Shown: positions 40,087-48,844, counted from the stretch's first letter. The stretch: DNA of 64,000 bases from Melastoma dodecandrum (GCA_029817715.1 JARUPY010000296.1:38593-102592), one strand, 5' to 3'. Program-made: numbers and translations. Notes: generated from the sequence alone by a model not told the origin.

Positions 40087-40626
40087 CCGCGACTCCTTGG
40101 AATTCGGGTGCTGGGGCGGTCCGTAGCGGACGAAGTTCGTCAGCCGCCAATGCAGGTCCTCGGCGAGCATGACATGCGGGAGCGACAGGTACTGGATCCA
40201 TTCGGGCACCCGGTCCTTTGCCGCCAGCATCTGGGCGAGACGGACGGTGTCGGGATAGGTGATGCCGTCCTCGTAGACGTGCCGCTCCTTCCAGATCCAC
40301 GCGACGAGTTCCCGGTGGATCTGCTCGTCGGGACGCTGACCCTCGGCCGTGAGGGGATGGCCGACGGCCCTGCTGAGTTCGGCCCTGACCGTCGGAACCC
40401 GGTCGAAGGGGAGCCGGCGCAGGTAGGCCGCCGCGATCGCGTGGCGCTTCTCCAGGGCGTGGATCCGGTCGCGCTCGTCGATCGCGGCGTTCCGGCGGCG
40501 CTGATCCTCGGCATCCTGGATCTCGGATTCGCGCAGGCTCTGGGCCAAGCGTCGCCACTTCTCGCGATCCTCTTCCCGCGCCTGGCTCTCGGATTGGAAG
40601 TAGAAGATCCGTTCGGACATCGTCAT
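40081..40626 (-). CDS. coiled-coil hypothetical protein, 181 aa
   Basis: Intact. Long charged helix at residues about 10-65 (SQAREEDREKWRRLAQSLRE, QRRRNAAIDERDRIHALEKR), then LPFDRVPTVRAELSRAVGHP and LAQMLAAKDRVPEWIQYLSL. ATG 40626 after AGGAG, about 40 nt past the previous terminator, no hairpin of its own. Unknown. Confidence 0.75.
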   Translation of the reverse strand: MTMSERIFYFQSESQAREEDREKWRRLAQSLRESEIQDAEDQRRRNAAIDERDRIHALEKRHAIAAAYLRRLPFDRVPTVRAELSRAVGHPLTAEGQRPDEQIHRELVAWIWKERHVYEDGITYPDTVRLAQMLAAKDRVPEWIQYLSLPHVMLAEDLHWRLTNFVRYGPPQHPNSKESRW

Positions 40627-40665
40627 GGCGTGCTCCTGGCAGGCCGGATTTGGTCGCGGTCGCTA

Positions 40666-40697
40666 CGAAAAAGGGCGGCCCTTTCGGGTCCGCCCTT
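40666..40697 (-). terminator. terminator after 40712-41210
   Basis: GGGCGGCCC-TTTC-GGGTCCGCCC, U5. Confidence 0.8.
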
Positions 40698-40711
40698 CGG
40701 GTTGCCGGATG

Positions 40712-41210
40712 TTACGCGGCGACCGGCTCGGCGGCCTGTGCCGCGGCGCGCTCGGCGGCCTTGCGGGCCCGGCCTTCCATCATCTTCGGCAGGATGATCG
40801 TGTTCCAGGCGAGCTTCTGGGCCTCGGACATCTCCCGCTTGGCCTTCTTCGGCGCGGGGGCCGCGGCGACGGTCTCGACCGGCTCGGCCTTGGCCGCCTC
40901 GCGGGCGAGCGTGCGCTTCGTCAGGTCGGGGCCGATCACGGTGCAGTAGGACTCGCCGAGCTCGGCGTAGAAGCGGGCGAAGCCGCCCTCGACGAGCAGG
41001 TCCTCGACGGCGACGAGCGCGTCGCCGGAGATGGACAGGGTGCGGGTGGTCTCGCTGCCCTTGAAGGACGTGGTCAGGGACGCGAGGCACGATCACGCTG
41101 CCCTCGACCTCGGTCCGGGCGATGTTGGACAGGATGCCGGCGAGGGCGCGGCGCTGGGCGCGGGGGGCGACGGTCTCGGTGGCGACGACGGTGCTGGTGA
41201 TCTCGGTCAT
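40712..41210 (-). CDS. GPDL-family protein with MSEAQ tail, about 165 aa, one frame break
   Basis: LAGILSNIARTEVEGSVIV, a break near 41090, then LASLTTSFKGSETTRTLSIS, VEDLLVEGGFARFYAELGES, VIGPDLTKRTLAREAA. Aligns with 31587-32021 over the whole domain. The C-terminal module AKREMSEAQKLAWNTIILPK is shared with 12169-12387, not with 31587. Confidence 0.7.
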
Positions 41211-41230
41211 CGGTCTCGTCCTTGTCCTTC

Positions 41231-41260
41231 GGGGGTTTGTCGCAGATGTGCGATCACTCC
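41231..41260 (-). promoter_or_regulatory. leader hairpin of 40712-41210
   Basis: TCGCA-GATG-TGCGA. Confidence 0.8.
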
Positions 41261-41333
41261 CTCGATCCTGAGATCGATTTCGATCCGCCGCAGGGCGGAT
41301 CCGGTTCACGCCCGGATTTGTCCGGGTGGGCAT

Positions 41334-41360
41334 GAAAAAGGCGGCCCGTGAGGACCGCCT
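41334..41360 (-). terminator. terminator after 41389-41718
   Basis: GGCGGCCC-GTGA-GGACCGCC, U5. Confidence 0.8.
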
Positions 41361-41388
41361 CCCTCGCTCCGCCCGTCTCCGCTCGGGC

Positions 41389-41718
41389 TCAGCCCTGGAG
41401 ATGGGCGTGCGCTTTGCTGCTCAGGTACATCCGCGCGCCGGGCTTCGTCGCCTCGCTCTGGGCGGCCGCGAGCTGCTCGACGCCTCGTCGTTGGCGTCGA
41501 AGGTCGCGCCATCGATCACGCTGACCATCGGGCTGATCCGCAGCTCGAGCAGTCGCTCGGGGGTGATCTCGATCATGTCGGGACCGCCGCCCTTCAGGAG
41601 CGCGCCGGTCTTCTGGGCGTCGAGCAGGATCAGGACGTCCGTCGGTGAAGCCGCCCCCGGGCGAGATCGGGAATTCGCGCATCGATCCGGCACGCTGGAT
41701 GATGATGAACAGCTGCAT
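41389..41718 (-). CDS. hypothetical protein, 109 aa, two frame breaks
   Basis: MQLFIIIQRAGSMREFPISP, GGGFTDVLILLDAQKTGALL, MIEITPERLLELRISPMVSV, IDGATFDANDEA, then TKPGARMYLSSKAHAHLQG. The breaks near 41640 and 41480 cancel. Alpha/beta. Unknown. Confidence 0.65.
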   Translation of the reverse strand: MQLFIIIQRAGSMREFPISPGGGFTDGRPDPARRPEDRRAPEGRRSRHDRDHPRATARAADQPDGQRDRWRDLRRQRRGVEQLAAAQSEATKPGARMYLSSKAHAHLQG

Positions 41719-41734
41719 CGGGGTCGTCCTTCCA

Positions 41735-41761
41735 GGGGTTTGTCGCCCGTGGGCGATCAAA
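41735..41761 (-). promoter_or_regulatory. leader hairpin of 41389-41718
   Basis: TCGCC-CGTG-GGCGA. Confidence 0.8.
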
Positions 41762-41789
41762 CGCGATGTCTCTGCTGGTCCTTGCGGCG

Positions 41790-42059
41790 TCAGCCGCGGA
41801 AGTGCTGCCCCTCCGGGCTTTCGCGCCCGGCCTCGACGATCGCGGCGACGACGGCCGGGGCCAGGGCGCGGCCGAGCGCGCGCAGGTCGAGCCGGGTCGA
41901 GACCGCGCGCGGGTCGGTGCAGCCGAAGGCGGCGATCACCGCGTCGAGGTCCCGGCTCTGGCTGAGGAGGTCCATCAGCGCCTCGGCGGCGACCCGCTCG
42001 GCATCGGCCTGGCGGTTCTTGAGCGGCAGGGCGCGCATCAGGGCGTCTCGGCGGGACAT
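41790..42059 (-). CDS. helical hypothetical protein, 89 aa
   Basis: Intact. RRDALMRALPLKNRQADAER, VAAEALMDLLSQSRDLDAVI, FGCTDPRAVSTRLDLRALGR. All-helical, perhaps a small regulator, but no clear helix-turn-helix. No terminator of the common type after it. Confidence 0.75.
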   Translation of the reverse strand: MSRRDALMRALPLKNRQADAERVAAEALMDLLSQSRDLDAVIAAFGCTDPRAVSTRLDLRALGRALAPAVVAAIVEAGRESPEGQHFRG

Positions 42060-42071
42060 GCCGTGTCCCCT

Positions 42072-42099
42072 GGGGTTTGTCGCGGGTGCGCGATCAACC
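42072..42099 (-). promoter_or_regulatory. leader hairpin of 41790-42059
   Basis: TCGCG-GGTG-CGCGA. Confidence 0.8.
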
Positions 42100-42121
42100 A
42101 GGGTCTTGGACGATCTCCCTC

Positions 42122-43209
42122 TCAGTTCGCGTAACCCATCGGCAGGGCGAAGCCGCCGTCGTGGCGCACGACCCGGTCGGCATAGGCCTCCAGGGCTCCG
42201 ATCACCTCGGGTTCGACGAGGTGCCAGAGCGCGGTGCCGATCGGATAGGGACCGAGCAGCGTCCGGCTCATCTCGGCGATGATCTGGATCTGCGCGTCGG
42301 CATGGTAGACGTGAAGGGTCCCGATCCGCTCGGCCCAGTCCGGTCCCGGGTCGTCCTTTCCGCCGAGCGCGAGGGTGAGGCCGAGCGCGCCCGCCTCGCC
42401 GATCCAGCGTTCGACGAGGTCCATCACCGTCATCTGGCCGACGGTCTGGATCGGCTCGCCGGGCGGCCCGCATGACAGGGTCGGGTAGGTCTGGGCGAGC
42501 GCGGCGATGAACCGGTCCGCGGTCTCCGGGCCGTGCGCTCTCGGCATCGTCGCGGTAGACGGTGCGCATGTGCAGGCCGATCAGGGCGCGCACGCACGGT
42601 TCGGCCTCGGGCGGCGGCTGCGCGCCGTCCGGATCGATCGCCTGATCGAACGCTTCGCGGAATGCGGCCTCGCGCTCCGGCGTGCTCGGGCTCTTGGAGA
42701 GGAGAGAATCGACGAGCCGGTTGAGCGCTCGACGGAGCGCGCCGGGCTCCTGATCGAGCAGCCATTCCGCGCGCATCGGGCGCGGCAAGAACACGATGAA
42801 GTCGTCGGGCCCGCCGTAGCCGCTGGTCTCGAAGGCGTCGGCGAAGCCGACCACGCTCTCGGAGCCGGCGGTGACCGGGCTGAGGTCGCGCGGCTGCGCG
42901 ACGAAGGGCACGAACACGAACTCGATCCTCGCGCGCGGTGTCCCGGAACGGGCCGCGCTCAAGGCGGCTGCAGGCCATCCAGTAGACGTCGCGCAGGAAC
43001 CGCGGGGTCTCGGATCCGAGCAGCGCGGTGAGCGCGGTCGTCGCCCCGCGGAAGGCGGCATCGAACCCGGGCGCGTCGAGCGGCAGATCCATCAGCGCCC
43101 CGGTCGGATCCTCGGTCCAGGTCCGCGCGAGGGCGAGGATGGCCTCGGCCATCGCCGGATCGTGCTCCGGCACCGCGGCGGCGTCAGTGGGAGGGATGGG
43201 GGTGCGCAT
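42122..43209 (-). CDS. large hypothetical protein, about 361 aa, two frame breaks
   Basis: Segments: MAEAILALARTWTEDPTGAL and GSETPRFLRDVYWMACSRLE; after a break near 42935, RIEFVFVPFVAQPRDLSPVT, DDFIVFLPRPMRAEWLLDQE and CVRALIGLHMRTVYRDDAES; after a break near 42545, ETADRFIAALAQTYPTLSCG and GQMTVMDLVERWIGEAGALG, to stop 42122. Same length and layout as the broken 55821-56878. Cytosolic, unknown. Confidence 0.65.
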
Positions 43210-43266
43210 CGATCACGGGTCCGGGCGTGCTCGGGATGAGCACCGGAGACCGTGATGGCCGATTCG

Positions 43267-43590
43267 CTAGGCCGCGCCAACACACCGACGCATCGCCTGC
43301 CACAGGCTCGGCAGGGCGAGGTGCAAGCCCGGCGCGAAGCCCTGGAGGGCGGCGCGATCCGGCTGGGCCAGGACGGCCATGCGGTAGCGATAGGCCTCGT
43401 AGAGCGGGCGCAACGCCGGCGCGACGCTGCGGCCGATGTCGCTCGGCACCTCCGGCATCCAGTCCGGGCCGTAGCAGGCGATGCAGCGGAGCATCGTCCG
43501 GCCGCTCTCGGCGTCGGCGAGCGGCTCGAGTAGGTCGAAGGCCTCGACGATCCCGCAGCAGTCGCACCGGTCGGTTCGTACGCGGGCCAT
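43267..43590 (-). CDS. zinc-finger-like hypothetical protein, 107 aa
   Basis: Intact. N-terminal CDCCGIVEAFD and CIACYGPDWM about 25 residues apart give two CxxC pairs, a probable single zinc site. C-terminal helices (LPSLWQAMRRCVGAA). First gene of the unit with 42122-43209. Confidence 0.75.
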   Translation of the reverse strand: MARVRTDRCDCCGIVEAFDLLEPLADAESGRTMLRCIACYGPDWMPEVPSDIGRSVAPALRPLYEAYRYRMAVLAQPDRAALQGFAPGLHLALPSLWQAMRRCVGAA

Positions 43591-43603
43591 GGTCATCCTC
43601 TTC

Positions 43604-43631
43604 GGGTTTGTCGCCGGCTGGCGGTCAACCC
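43604..43631 (-). promoter_or_regulatory. leader hairpin of 43267-43590
   Basis: TCGCC-GGCT-GGCGG, outer T.G wobble. Confidence 0.75.
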
Positions 43632-43750
43632 TGAAATTTCTATTGGCATCGTGGCCGATCAGTTGAGATTCGCCAAGGTCAGGACGGCTTCCTTTGAGAC
43701 AGCGCATGACTGGGGCCTCGGGTGATCGCAGATTTGTTTTGCCTCTCCAA

Positions 43751-43783
43751 GAGAACAGGGCGGTGCCCGTGAGGGCCCGCCCT
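43751..43783 (-). terminator. terminator after 43809-44067
   Basis: Copy of the 8291 terminator; the U-tract is interrupted (UGUUC). Confidence 0.7.
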
Positions 43784-43808
43784 GGTCTCGGTGGCGCGGT
43801 GCGGTGGT

Positions 43809-44067
43809 TCAGGCGGCGACGCCGGCCTTGCGCGCGTAGTGCTCGGAGATGCGGCGGGCGCGGGCGACGGCCTTGCCGTCGGCGATCTTCTTCTCGATGT
43901 GCGCCTTGATCTTCCGGTTCGACGTAGCTCTGGCGGATCGCCTTGGTGCGGGCCTTGGCCTTGCCCTCGGCGCGGGCCTTCATGCCGTAGCCGTAGCGGA
44001 TGGCCTTCAGCTCGGCCTCGGTGCGCTTGCGGGCGGGGGCGGTCACGGTCTCGGTGGTCTGGGTCAT
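43809..44067 (-). CDS. small highly basic protein, copy of 8350-8604
   Basis: Same protein as 8350-8604 apart from a two-residue change near the start (TETVTAPARKR). One extra T near 43918 breaks the frame after IRQSYV; the remaining sequence still encodes the full C-terminus ISEHYARKAGVAA in the shifted frame, so this is probably a sequencing indel. Confidence 0.7.
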
Positions 44068-44082
44068 CGTCGTCGTCCTTCA

Positions 44083-44109
44083 GGGGTTTGTCGCAGGCAT
44101 GCGATCACA
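44083..44109 (-). promoter_or_regulatory. leader hairpin of 43809-44067
   Basis: TCGCA-GGCA-TGCGA. Confidence 0.8.
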
Positions 44110-44275
44110 CCATCGATCTCGATCGGATCGTGCCGACGCCGCAGGGCGGCGGCCTCTTCTGCCCTCGACCGACCTGACGAAGTCACGAGGTCGAGAGAGA
44201 CTTGCGTGAATCAGGTTTTCCCGGCTACGCATCTGTTAGAGCCTTTGCCGACCCGCACGATTATGGACCCTCGAG

Positions 44276-44960
44276 ATGCCGAGACTTGCGATTCGTTCTG
44301 ACGATCGTGGCGCGACCGCCATCGAGTACGGCCTCATCGCGGGCTTGGTGGCCCTCGGTATCGTCGGCTCGCTCGTGACCACGAAGGGGTCGCTGAACTA
44401 CATCTTCGGCTCGGCTTCGAGCCAGATCGGCGCGGCCAACGGCGGCGGTTGTGGCCTCGCCGCCGGCACAGCCCGGGGTGACCCAGCAGCGCGCGATCGT
44501 CGCGGGCAACACCTCGGCGCGTGCGCCGTACTGGAACGCGAAGACGCTGGCGTCGAAGACGGTGACAAATCCCACGTCGACCAGCCAGTTGACGACGTTC
44601 ACGTATACGGACGGCGCTTCGGGCTCGTATCTCGCGAACTTCGACGCGACGGGCAAGCTCCTGAGCGAGGTGGTGACGAGCTACCCGCTGAACTATTCCG
44701 GCCGAACCATGGACAGCCTCCAGTTCACCTACGGGGCTGACGGCTCGCAGCAGTCGATGATCTACACGGATCGCTATGCGAGCGGTGCGGCGCGTCAGAT
44801 CTCGACCAGCGCGGCCGCCAACGGATGGGCCGAGACGGTCCGGATTTTCGACACCAACGGCAATCAGACGAGCTCGGGCTCGAACGGCGCGACCGGCAGC
44901 GGCGTGCTTGCCACGGGGTCGGCCGACGAGATCTACTTCCGCGCCCTCGCCAACCAGTGA
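44276..44960 (+). CDS. Flp-type prepilin-like protein 5, about 227 aa, one frame break
   Basis: MPRLAIRSDDRG leader, ATAIEYGLIAGLVALGIVGS helix. A break near 44450, then VTQQRAIVAGNTSARAPYWN, LTTFTYTDGASGSYLANFDA, FTYGADGSQQSMIYTDRYAS, ending DEIYFRALANQ. Whole-length paralogue of prepilin 6. Terminates at a shared bidirectional hairpin. Confidence 0.75.
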
Positions 44961-44993
44961 TCTGATCCCTCCGGGCTTTGCACGGCCGGACAT

Positions 44994-45028
44994 GAGACAA
45001 GGGCGGTCCCGTGAGGGCCGCCCTTTTT
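44994..45028. terminator. bidirectional terminator, prepilin 5 and 45050-45206
   Basis: GGGCGGTCCC-GTGA-GGGCCGCCC with T5 on the plus side. Confidence 0.8.
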
Positions 45029-45049
45029 CGCGTTCGGGTCGAGCGTCGC

Positions 45050-45206
45050 TCAGCCGGCCTTGCGCGCCCGGGCGCGGGCGGCGAACACGCCGCGGCGGGC
45101 TGCGATGCGGGCCTGATGCTTGGCCTCGGCAGCGGCCTCAGCCGCGATCATTCTCGTCACGAGCGGCGATCGAGCGGCGGATGGCGATCTTCTGAGCGAT
45201 GGTCAT
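45050..45206 (-). CDS. small basic IAIRR-family protein, one frame break
   Basis: MTIAQKIAIRRSIAAR, a break near 45160, then AEAAAEAKHQARIAARRGVF and AARARARKAG. Same module order as 7593 and 21725. About 51 aa. Confidence 0.7.
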
Positions 45207-45220
45207 GGTGTTCGTCCTTC

Positions 45221-45248
45221 GGGGGTTTGTCGCGAAGTCGCGATCATG
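45221..45248 (-). promoter_or_regulatory. leader hairpin of 45050-45206
   Basis: TCGCG-AAGT-CGCGA. Confidence 0.8.
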
Positions 45249-45409
45249 GCCCTCGATCCGCGTGGGATCGTGCGGACGCCGGAGGGCGGCTGCCTCCTCT
45301 TCGAATGGCGCGCTCATCGAGCGGTCGCTGTTTGCGAAAATCCGGGTGAACTTTATCAGGCGGTCTGTTACCGTCTTGTTGAAACCGGAAACCTTAGGAT
45401 TTTCACAAG

Positions 45410-46095
45410 ATGATCGGACGCGCGATTCGAGCGGATGACCGTGGCGCGACTGCCATCGAGTACGCGATCATTGGAGCCTTGATCGGGATCGGCTTGGTCG
45501 GCTCGCTCGTGACCACCAAGACGAGCCTCAACGCGATCTTCGCGTGGCCTCGGATCAGATGGGCTCGGCCAATTCTGGGGCGTCGGGCAATGCCAACGGC
45601 GGGGTGACGTCACAGCGTCCAGTGGCGGCGGCGAGCACGTCGACGCGGGCCGCGTACTTGGGGCGCGAAGACGCTCACCGTCCAAGACGGTGACGTATCC
45701 GACGGCGAAACAGCCAGCTGACGACGTTCACCTATGCAGACGGCTCCGTCGGGTCGTACCTCGCGCAGTACGACAGCACCGGCAAACTGACCGGCGAGGT
45801 TGTCACGACCTACCCGTTCTACTGGAGTTCCGGTCGTACCCTGGACAGCTTCCAGGTGACCTATGCCGCCGACGGGTCTCAGGTCTCGTCCTCGTATATC
45901 GATCGGTATGCCAACGGGGTGACTAAGGAGACCGCGACGGCGGCCGCTGCGAACAACTGGTACGAGACCGTGAATTGGTACAATTCGAACGGAAGCTTCT
46001 CGTACACGCAGAGCCTCTACGACGCGGATCTCACGAAATATCGTGGGACGGCGACCGGCGACGAGATCTATTTCCGCGCCCTCGCCAATCAATGA
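45410..46095 (+). CDS. Flp-type prepilin-like protein 6, about 227 aa, frame breaks
   Basis: MIGRAIRADDRG leader, ATAIEYAIIGALIGIGLVGS. Breaks near 45542 and 45660-45710, then LTTFTYADGSVGSYLAQYDS, FQVTYAADGSQVSSSYIDRY, NWYNSNGSFSYTQSLYDADL, ending DEIYFRALANQ. Tandem duplicate of prepilin 5 with a diverged middle. Confidence 0.75.
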
Positions 46096-46127
46096 ACGCA
46101 GGCTCCCGGGCTTTGTCCCGGTGGGCA

Positions 46128-46160
46128 CGAAAACAGGGCGGTCCCATCGGGGTCGCCCTG
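46128..46160. terminator. terminator between prepilin 6 and 46173-46455
   Basis: GGGCGGTCCC-ATC-GGGGTCGCCC stem between convergent genes. Confidence 0.7.
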
Positions 46161-46172
46161 TTCGCGGTTCAG

Positions 46173-46455
46173 TTACGCGGCTAGGAGCTTGGCGTAGGTC
46201 ATGCTCCGGGCGCTCAGCCGATTTCACCTGGGTCTCTGCCCTGCCGCTTGCGACCGGATTATCGGTTCGCTCCAGATCCGCGCGGACCATCCCGGCGAGC
46301 GCCTCGGCGTCGAATTCCGGGAAGCTCGTCACAGCGGCCCGAGAGGCTACCGCCAGCGCTTCCGGGCCGGCGGTGAGGCTCATCAGGCTCCGCGCGAGGC
46401 AGATCGCCTGCGTGCGCCGGATCTGGGCCATGATGTCGGTGAGGCTGCTGCACAT
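46173..46455 (-). CDS. helical protein, paralogue of 46507-46785, one frame break
   Basis: MAQIRRTQAICLARSLMSLT matches IKARIRLSQAKSLARTMISV of its neighbour; FPEFDAEALAGMVRADLERT matches FPDIAPALLIEEIRAEHARA. A break near 46215 gives the tail SMTYAKLLAA. Second gene of a tandem paralogous pair. Confidence 0.7.
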
Positions 46456-46506
46456 CGTCCTGCTCCAGGTGGGTTTGATCGGGCGGTCGTCGACCGGGGG
46501 CGCGGC

Positions 46507-46785
46507 TCAGAGCCGCCGGCCGGTGAGATTCGTGTAGGCCTGTTCGGCCCGGGCGTTGATCTGGAAGGCGGCGAGCGTGTCGTTGGCATTGGCCCACGCC
46601 CGCGCGTGTTCGGCCCGGATCTCCTCGATGAGCAGAGCCGGAGCGATGTCCGGGAACTGCTCGGCGGCGAGGCTGCAGGCGGCCTCGATATCGGCCGCGT
46701 CGGACTTCACGCTGATCATCGTGCGCGCGAGGCTCTTGGCCTGGCTCAGTCGGATGCGGGCCTTGATGCTCTCGAAGTCGGCCAT
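46507..46785 (-). CDS. helical protein, 92 aa
   Basis: Intact. MADFESIKARIRLSQAKSLA, then DAADIEAACSLAAEQFPDIA and NARAEQAYTNLTGRRL. All-helical. First gene behind the leader; the paralogue follows 51 bp later. Confidence 0.8.
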   Translation of the reverse strand: MADFESIKARIRLSQAKSLARTMISVKSDAADIEAACSLAAEQFPDIAPALLIEEIRAEHARAWANANDTLAAFQINARAEQAYTNLTGRRL

Positions 46786-46805
46786 GGTCGCCTCGTGTCC
46801 TTGTC

Positions 46806-46834
46806 GGGGTTTGTCGCCAGTCGGCGATCAATCC
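46806..46834 (-). promoter_or_regulatory. leader hairpin of 46507-46785
   Basis: TCGCC-AGTC-GGCGA. Confidence 0.8.
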
Positions 46835-46864
46835 GGGGTCTTCCGATTTTTGGGATCTCTCACG

Positions 46865-46892
46865 AAGAAAGGCGGCCCGGGAGGGCCGCCTT
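46865..46892 (-). terminator. terminator after 46904-47599
   Basis: GGCGGCCC-GGGA-GGGCCGCC. Confidence 0.8.
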
Positions 46893-46903
46893 GATCGACG
46901 TGG

Positions 46904-47599
46904 TCAGTCTCGCTCGAGGTTCTGCAGCAGGTCGTACTCGACGCTGTTGAGATCGCAGAACGTCTCGGTGCGCAGGGTCTCCTCGTCGTCGCCGCTGCCT
47001 TGCGTGACGGTCATCTCCAGGAAGTCCAGGAGGCCTCTGACCGGCGAGAAGGTGTAGGTCAGGCCCTGATTCTCGAAGCTCAGGGTTTGCTCCTCGCGCG
47101 AGAAATCGCAGTGGCAGCGAGCGCTCGTTGCCATCTCGTGGGCGACGATGAGCATCGCGTCGACGAGATTCGCCGGCTTGGCCGCGACCAGCATGCTGAA
47201 CGTGGCGCTCAGGAGCCCGGTCACGCCGAGGTAATCCTCCTCGACGAGCCGCAGGACGAGGAAGCTCGCCTGTCTGGCGGCGTCCCGGAACGGCAGGCCG
47301 GAGACCCGGAGATGGGTCACGGGTACGCCCGGGCGATGATGGTCGGGGACCGTTCCGATGAACAGGCGCAGGCGCTCGGCGACCTTTGGGTCGATGGTGT
47401 AGAGCCGCGGGCCGGTCTCGGTGACGACCTGCCAGATGTTGGCGACCCCGCTGCCGTCGTAGCAGCCCTCGCCGACGCCCGAGGTCGGGGCGACGTCGCG
47501 GATCTCCAGGGTGTCCGTCTCGGTGCGCAGCAGCGTCGCGGCGATCGGGTTCATGAACGCGCTGCGGGTCGCGTGGACCGGGCTGAGGCTGGTGAGCAT
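46904..47599 (-). CDS. hypothetical protein, paralogue of 20820-21500, 231 aa
   Basis: Intact. Extra N-terminal segment (MLTSLSPVHATRSAFMNPIA), then the common core: IWQVVTETGPRLYTIDPKVA, YLGVTGLLSATFSMLVAAKP, MATSARCHCDFSREEQTLSF, C-terminus EYDLLQNLERD. CHCD here, CDCD in the paralogue. Unknown. Confidence 0.8.
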   Translation of the reverse strand: MLTSLSPVHATRSAFMNPIAATLLRTETDTLEIRDVAPTSGVGEGCYDGSGVANIWQVVTETGPRLYTIDPKVAERLRLFIGTVPDHHRPGVPVTHLRVSGLPFRDAARQASFLVLRLVEEDYLGVTGLLSATFSMLVAAKPANLVDAMLIVAHEMATSARCHCDFSREEQTLSFENQGLTYTFSPVRGLLDFLEMTVTQGSGDDEETLRTETFCDLNSVEYDLLQNLERD

Positions 47600-47611
47600 C
47601 GGGCGTCTCCT

Positions 47612-47640
47612 GGGGTTTGTCGCGAAGTCGCGATCAACCT
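47612..47640 (-). promoter_or_regulatory. leader hairpin of 46904-47599
   Basis: TCGCG-AAGT-CGCGA. Confidence 0.8.
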
Positions 47641-47680
47641 TCCCTGGTGGGTGTCCGCGGTCCGCGTTATTGCGGACAGC

Positions 47681-48164
47681 TCAGATCAGCCCGAGCGCGG
47701 CCGTGAGGCGGGTGCCGGTCGGATCCGACCTCGAAGAAGGTCTGGTCCCAGGCGAGCGGGCCGCCGAGTGCGCCCGGCACGGGCGCGAGCATTTGCGTGA
47801 CCACGAGGCCGGCGGGGACGAGGTCCCTCAAGGCTTGGTCGTGCGCGACGATGTCGTCATGCGCGCGGGCGATCGCGTAGGCGGCTGCGGCGCGGCAGGC
47901 CTCCCAGAGCCGATCGATCGTCCAGGTCGCGTCCATCGCCGCGTTCAGGCGGCCGGTCATCTCCCCGCAGACGATCTCGATCGTGATCTGCCGGAGCTCG
48001 GCCGGCAGCAGCTCGGCACCGGTGAGGTGCTGCCCGTAGAATCCGCGGGCCTCGCCGGGGCCGAGGCGGCGCTTGTTCTCGGCCAGGTCGACGGTGATTT
48101 CGCCGAAGACGTGGAGCCTCAGCAGCATCGTGCAGCTGATGCGGGTCGTGTCGGTCTGCGACAT
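47681..48164 (-). CDS. hypothetical protein, paralogue of 3981-4550, one 3' frame break
   Basis: MSQTDTTRISCTMLLRLHVF, GEARGFYGQHLTGAELLPAE, AMDATWTIDRLWEACRAAAA, LVVTQMLAPVPGALGGPLAW, then a break near 47720 to TGTRLTAALGLI. About 161 aa. Second gene after 48191-48467. Unknown. Confidence 0.7.
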
Positions 48165-48190
48165 GGCGGCGGTTTTCCGGATTCGTGAGT

Positions 48191-48467
48191 TCAGTCGTTG
48201 CGCCAGCCCTGAGGAAGCGGGATCACTTCGAACAGGTGTCCGACGTCGAATGCGCGCGTGCGGCGGTGCGCCCAGGCGGTCCCGGCCACCCTCGCCTCCT
48301 CCACGGTGAGGGCGACGCAGTCGAGCGGATCGCGGCAGGTCTGGCCGGCGACGGCCGCGTAGCCGTAGGTCGAGCCGTCGGCGTTGATCAGCCCGCGCGG
48401 TGAACTCGCGGGTGAGGCCATCGCAGTAGCGGGCGGTGTTGCGCACGGGCGCGGCGGCGGACAGCAT
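48191..48467 (-). CDS. hypothetical protein, about 92 aa, one frame break
   Basis: MLSAAAPVRNTARYCDGLTR, a break near 48403, then GLINADGSTYGYAAVAGQTC and VEEARVAGTAWAHRRTRAFD, ending IPLPQGWRND. ATG 48467 after GGAGAT; begins just past the 48511 terminator without a hairpin leader. Confidence 0.6.
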
Positions 48468-48510
48468 GGCGATCTCCGTGAGGGTGATCCGCCCGCGGGT
48501 GCGCGGACGC

Positions 48511-48538
48511 GAAAACCGGCGGTCCTCGAGGACCGCCG
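48511..48538 (-). terminator. terminator after 48550-48844
   Basis: CGGCGGTCCTC-GAGGACCGCCG, U4. Confidence 0.8.
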
Positions 48539-48549
48539 TGCGGGGTGTG

Positions 48550-48844
48550 TCAGGCGGCTTCAGCCCAGACCCTCTGGCGGCGCTCGGCGTAGTCCGCGCC
48601 GTTGAAGTGCGCGTCCATCGCGTCGCGGATCGGATCCTTGATCTCGGGCCAGGTGCACGTCCGGTCCGAGTTCAGCTCGACCTCGATCTCGATATCGACG
48701 CTTGCCGTCGTCAGGGTCAGCTTGCCTTGCCGGTAGTAGGCATGGAACGTCTCGGTGATTGCCGTCGACGACGACGGTGCCCTCGAACACCGTCGGGCAG
48801 CTCGCGGAGGTGCGGCGGCGGTCGGTGATCTGAACGTTGCGCAT
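48550..48844 (-). CDS. CPTVF-family protein, about 98 aa, one frame break
   Basis: MRNVQITDRRRTSASCPTVF, EGTVVVDG, a break near 48760, then ITETFHAYYRQGKLTLTTAS, CTWPEIKDPIRDAMDAHFNG and an extra tail RRQRVWAEAA. Paralogue of 17451-17699 with a longer C-terminus. Confidence 0.65.

Larger units (their letters stand above)
43753..44109. repeat. duplicated cassette, right copy
   Basis: Direct copy of 8294-8648. Flanking genes and upstream spacers differ, so the unit copied is the single-gene cassette. Confidence 0.85.
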
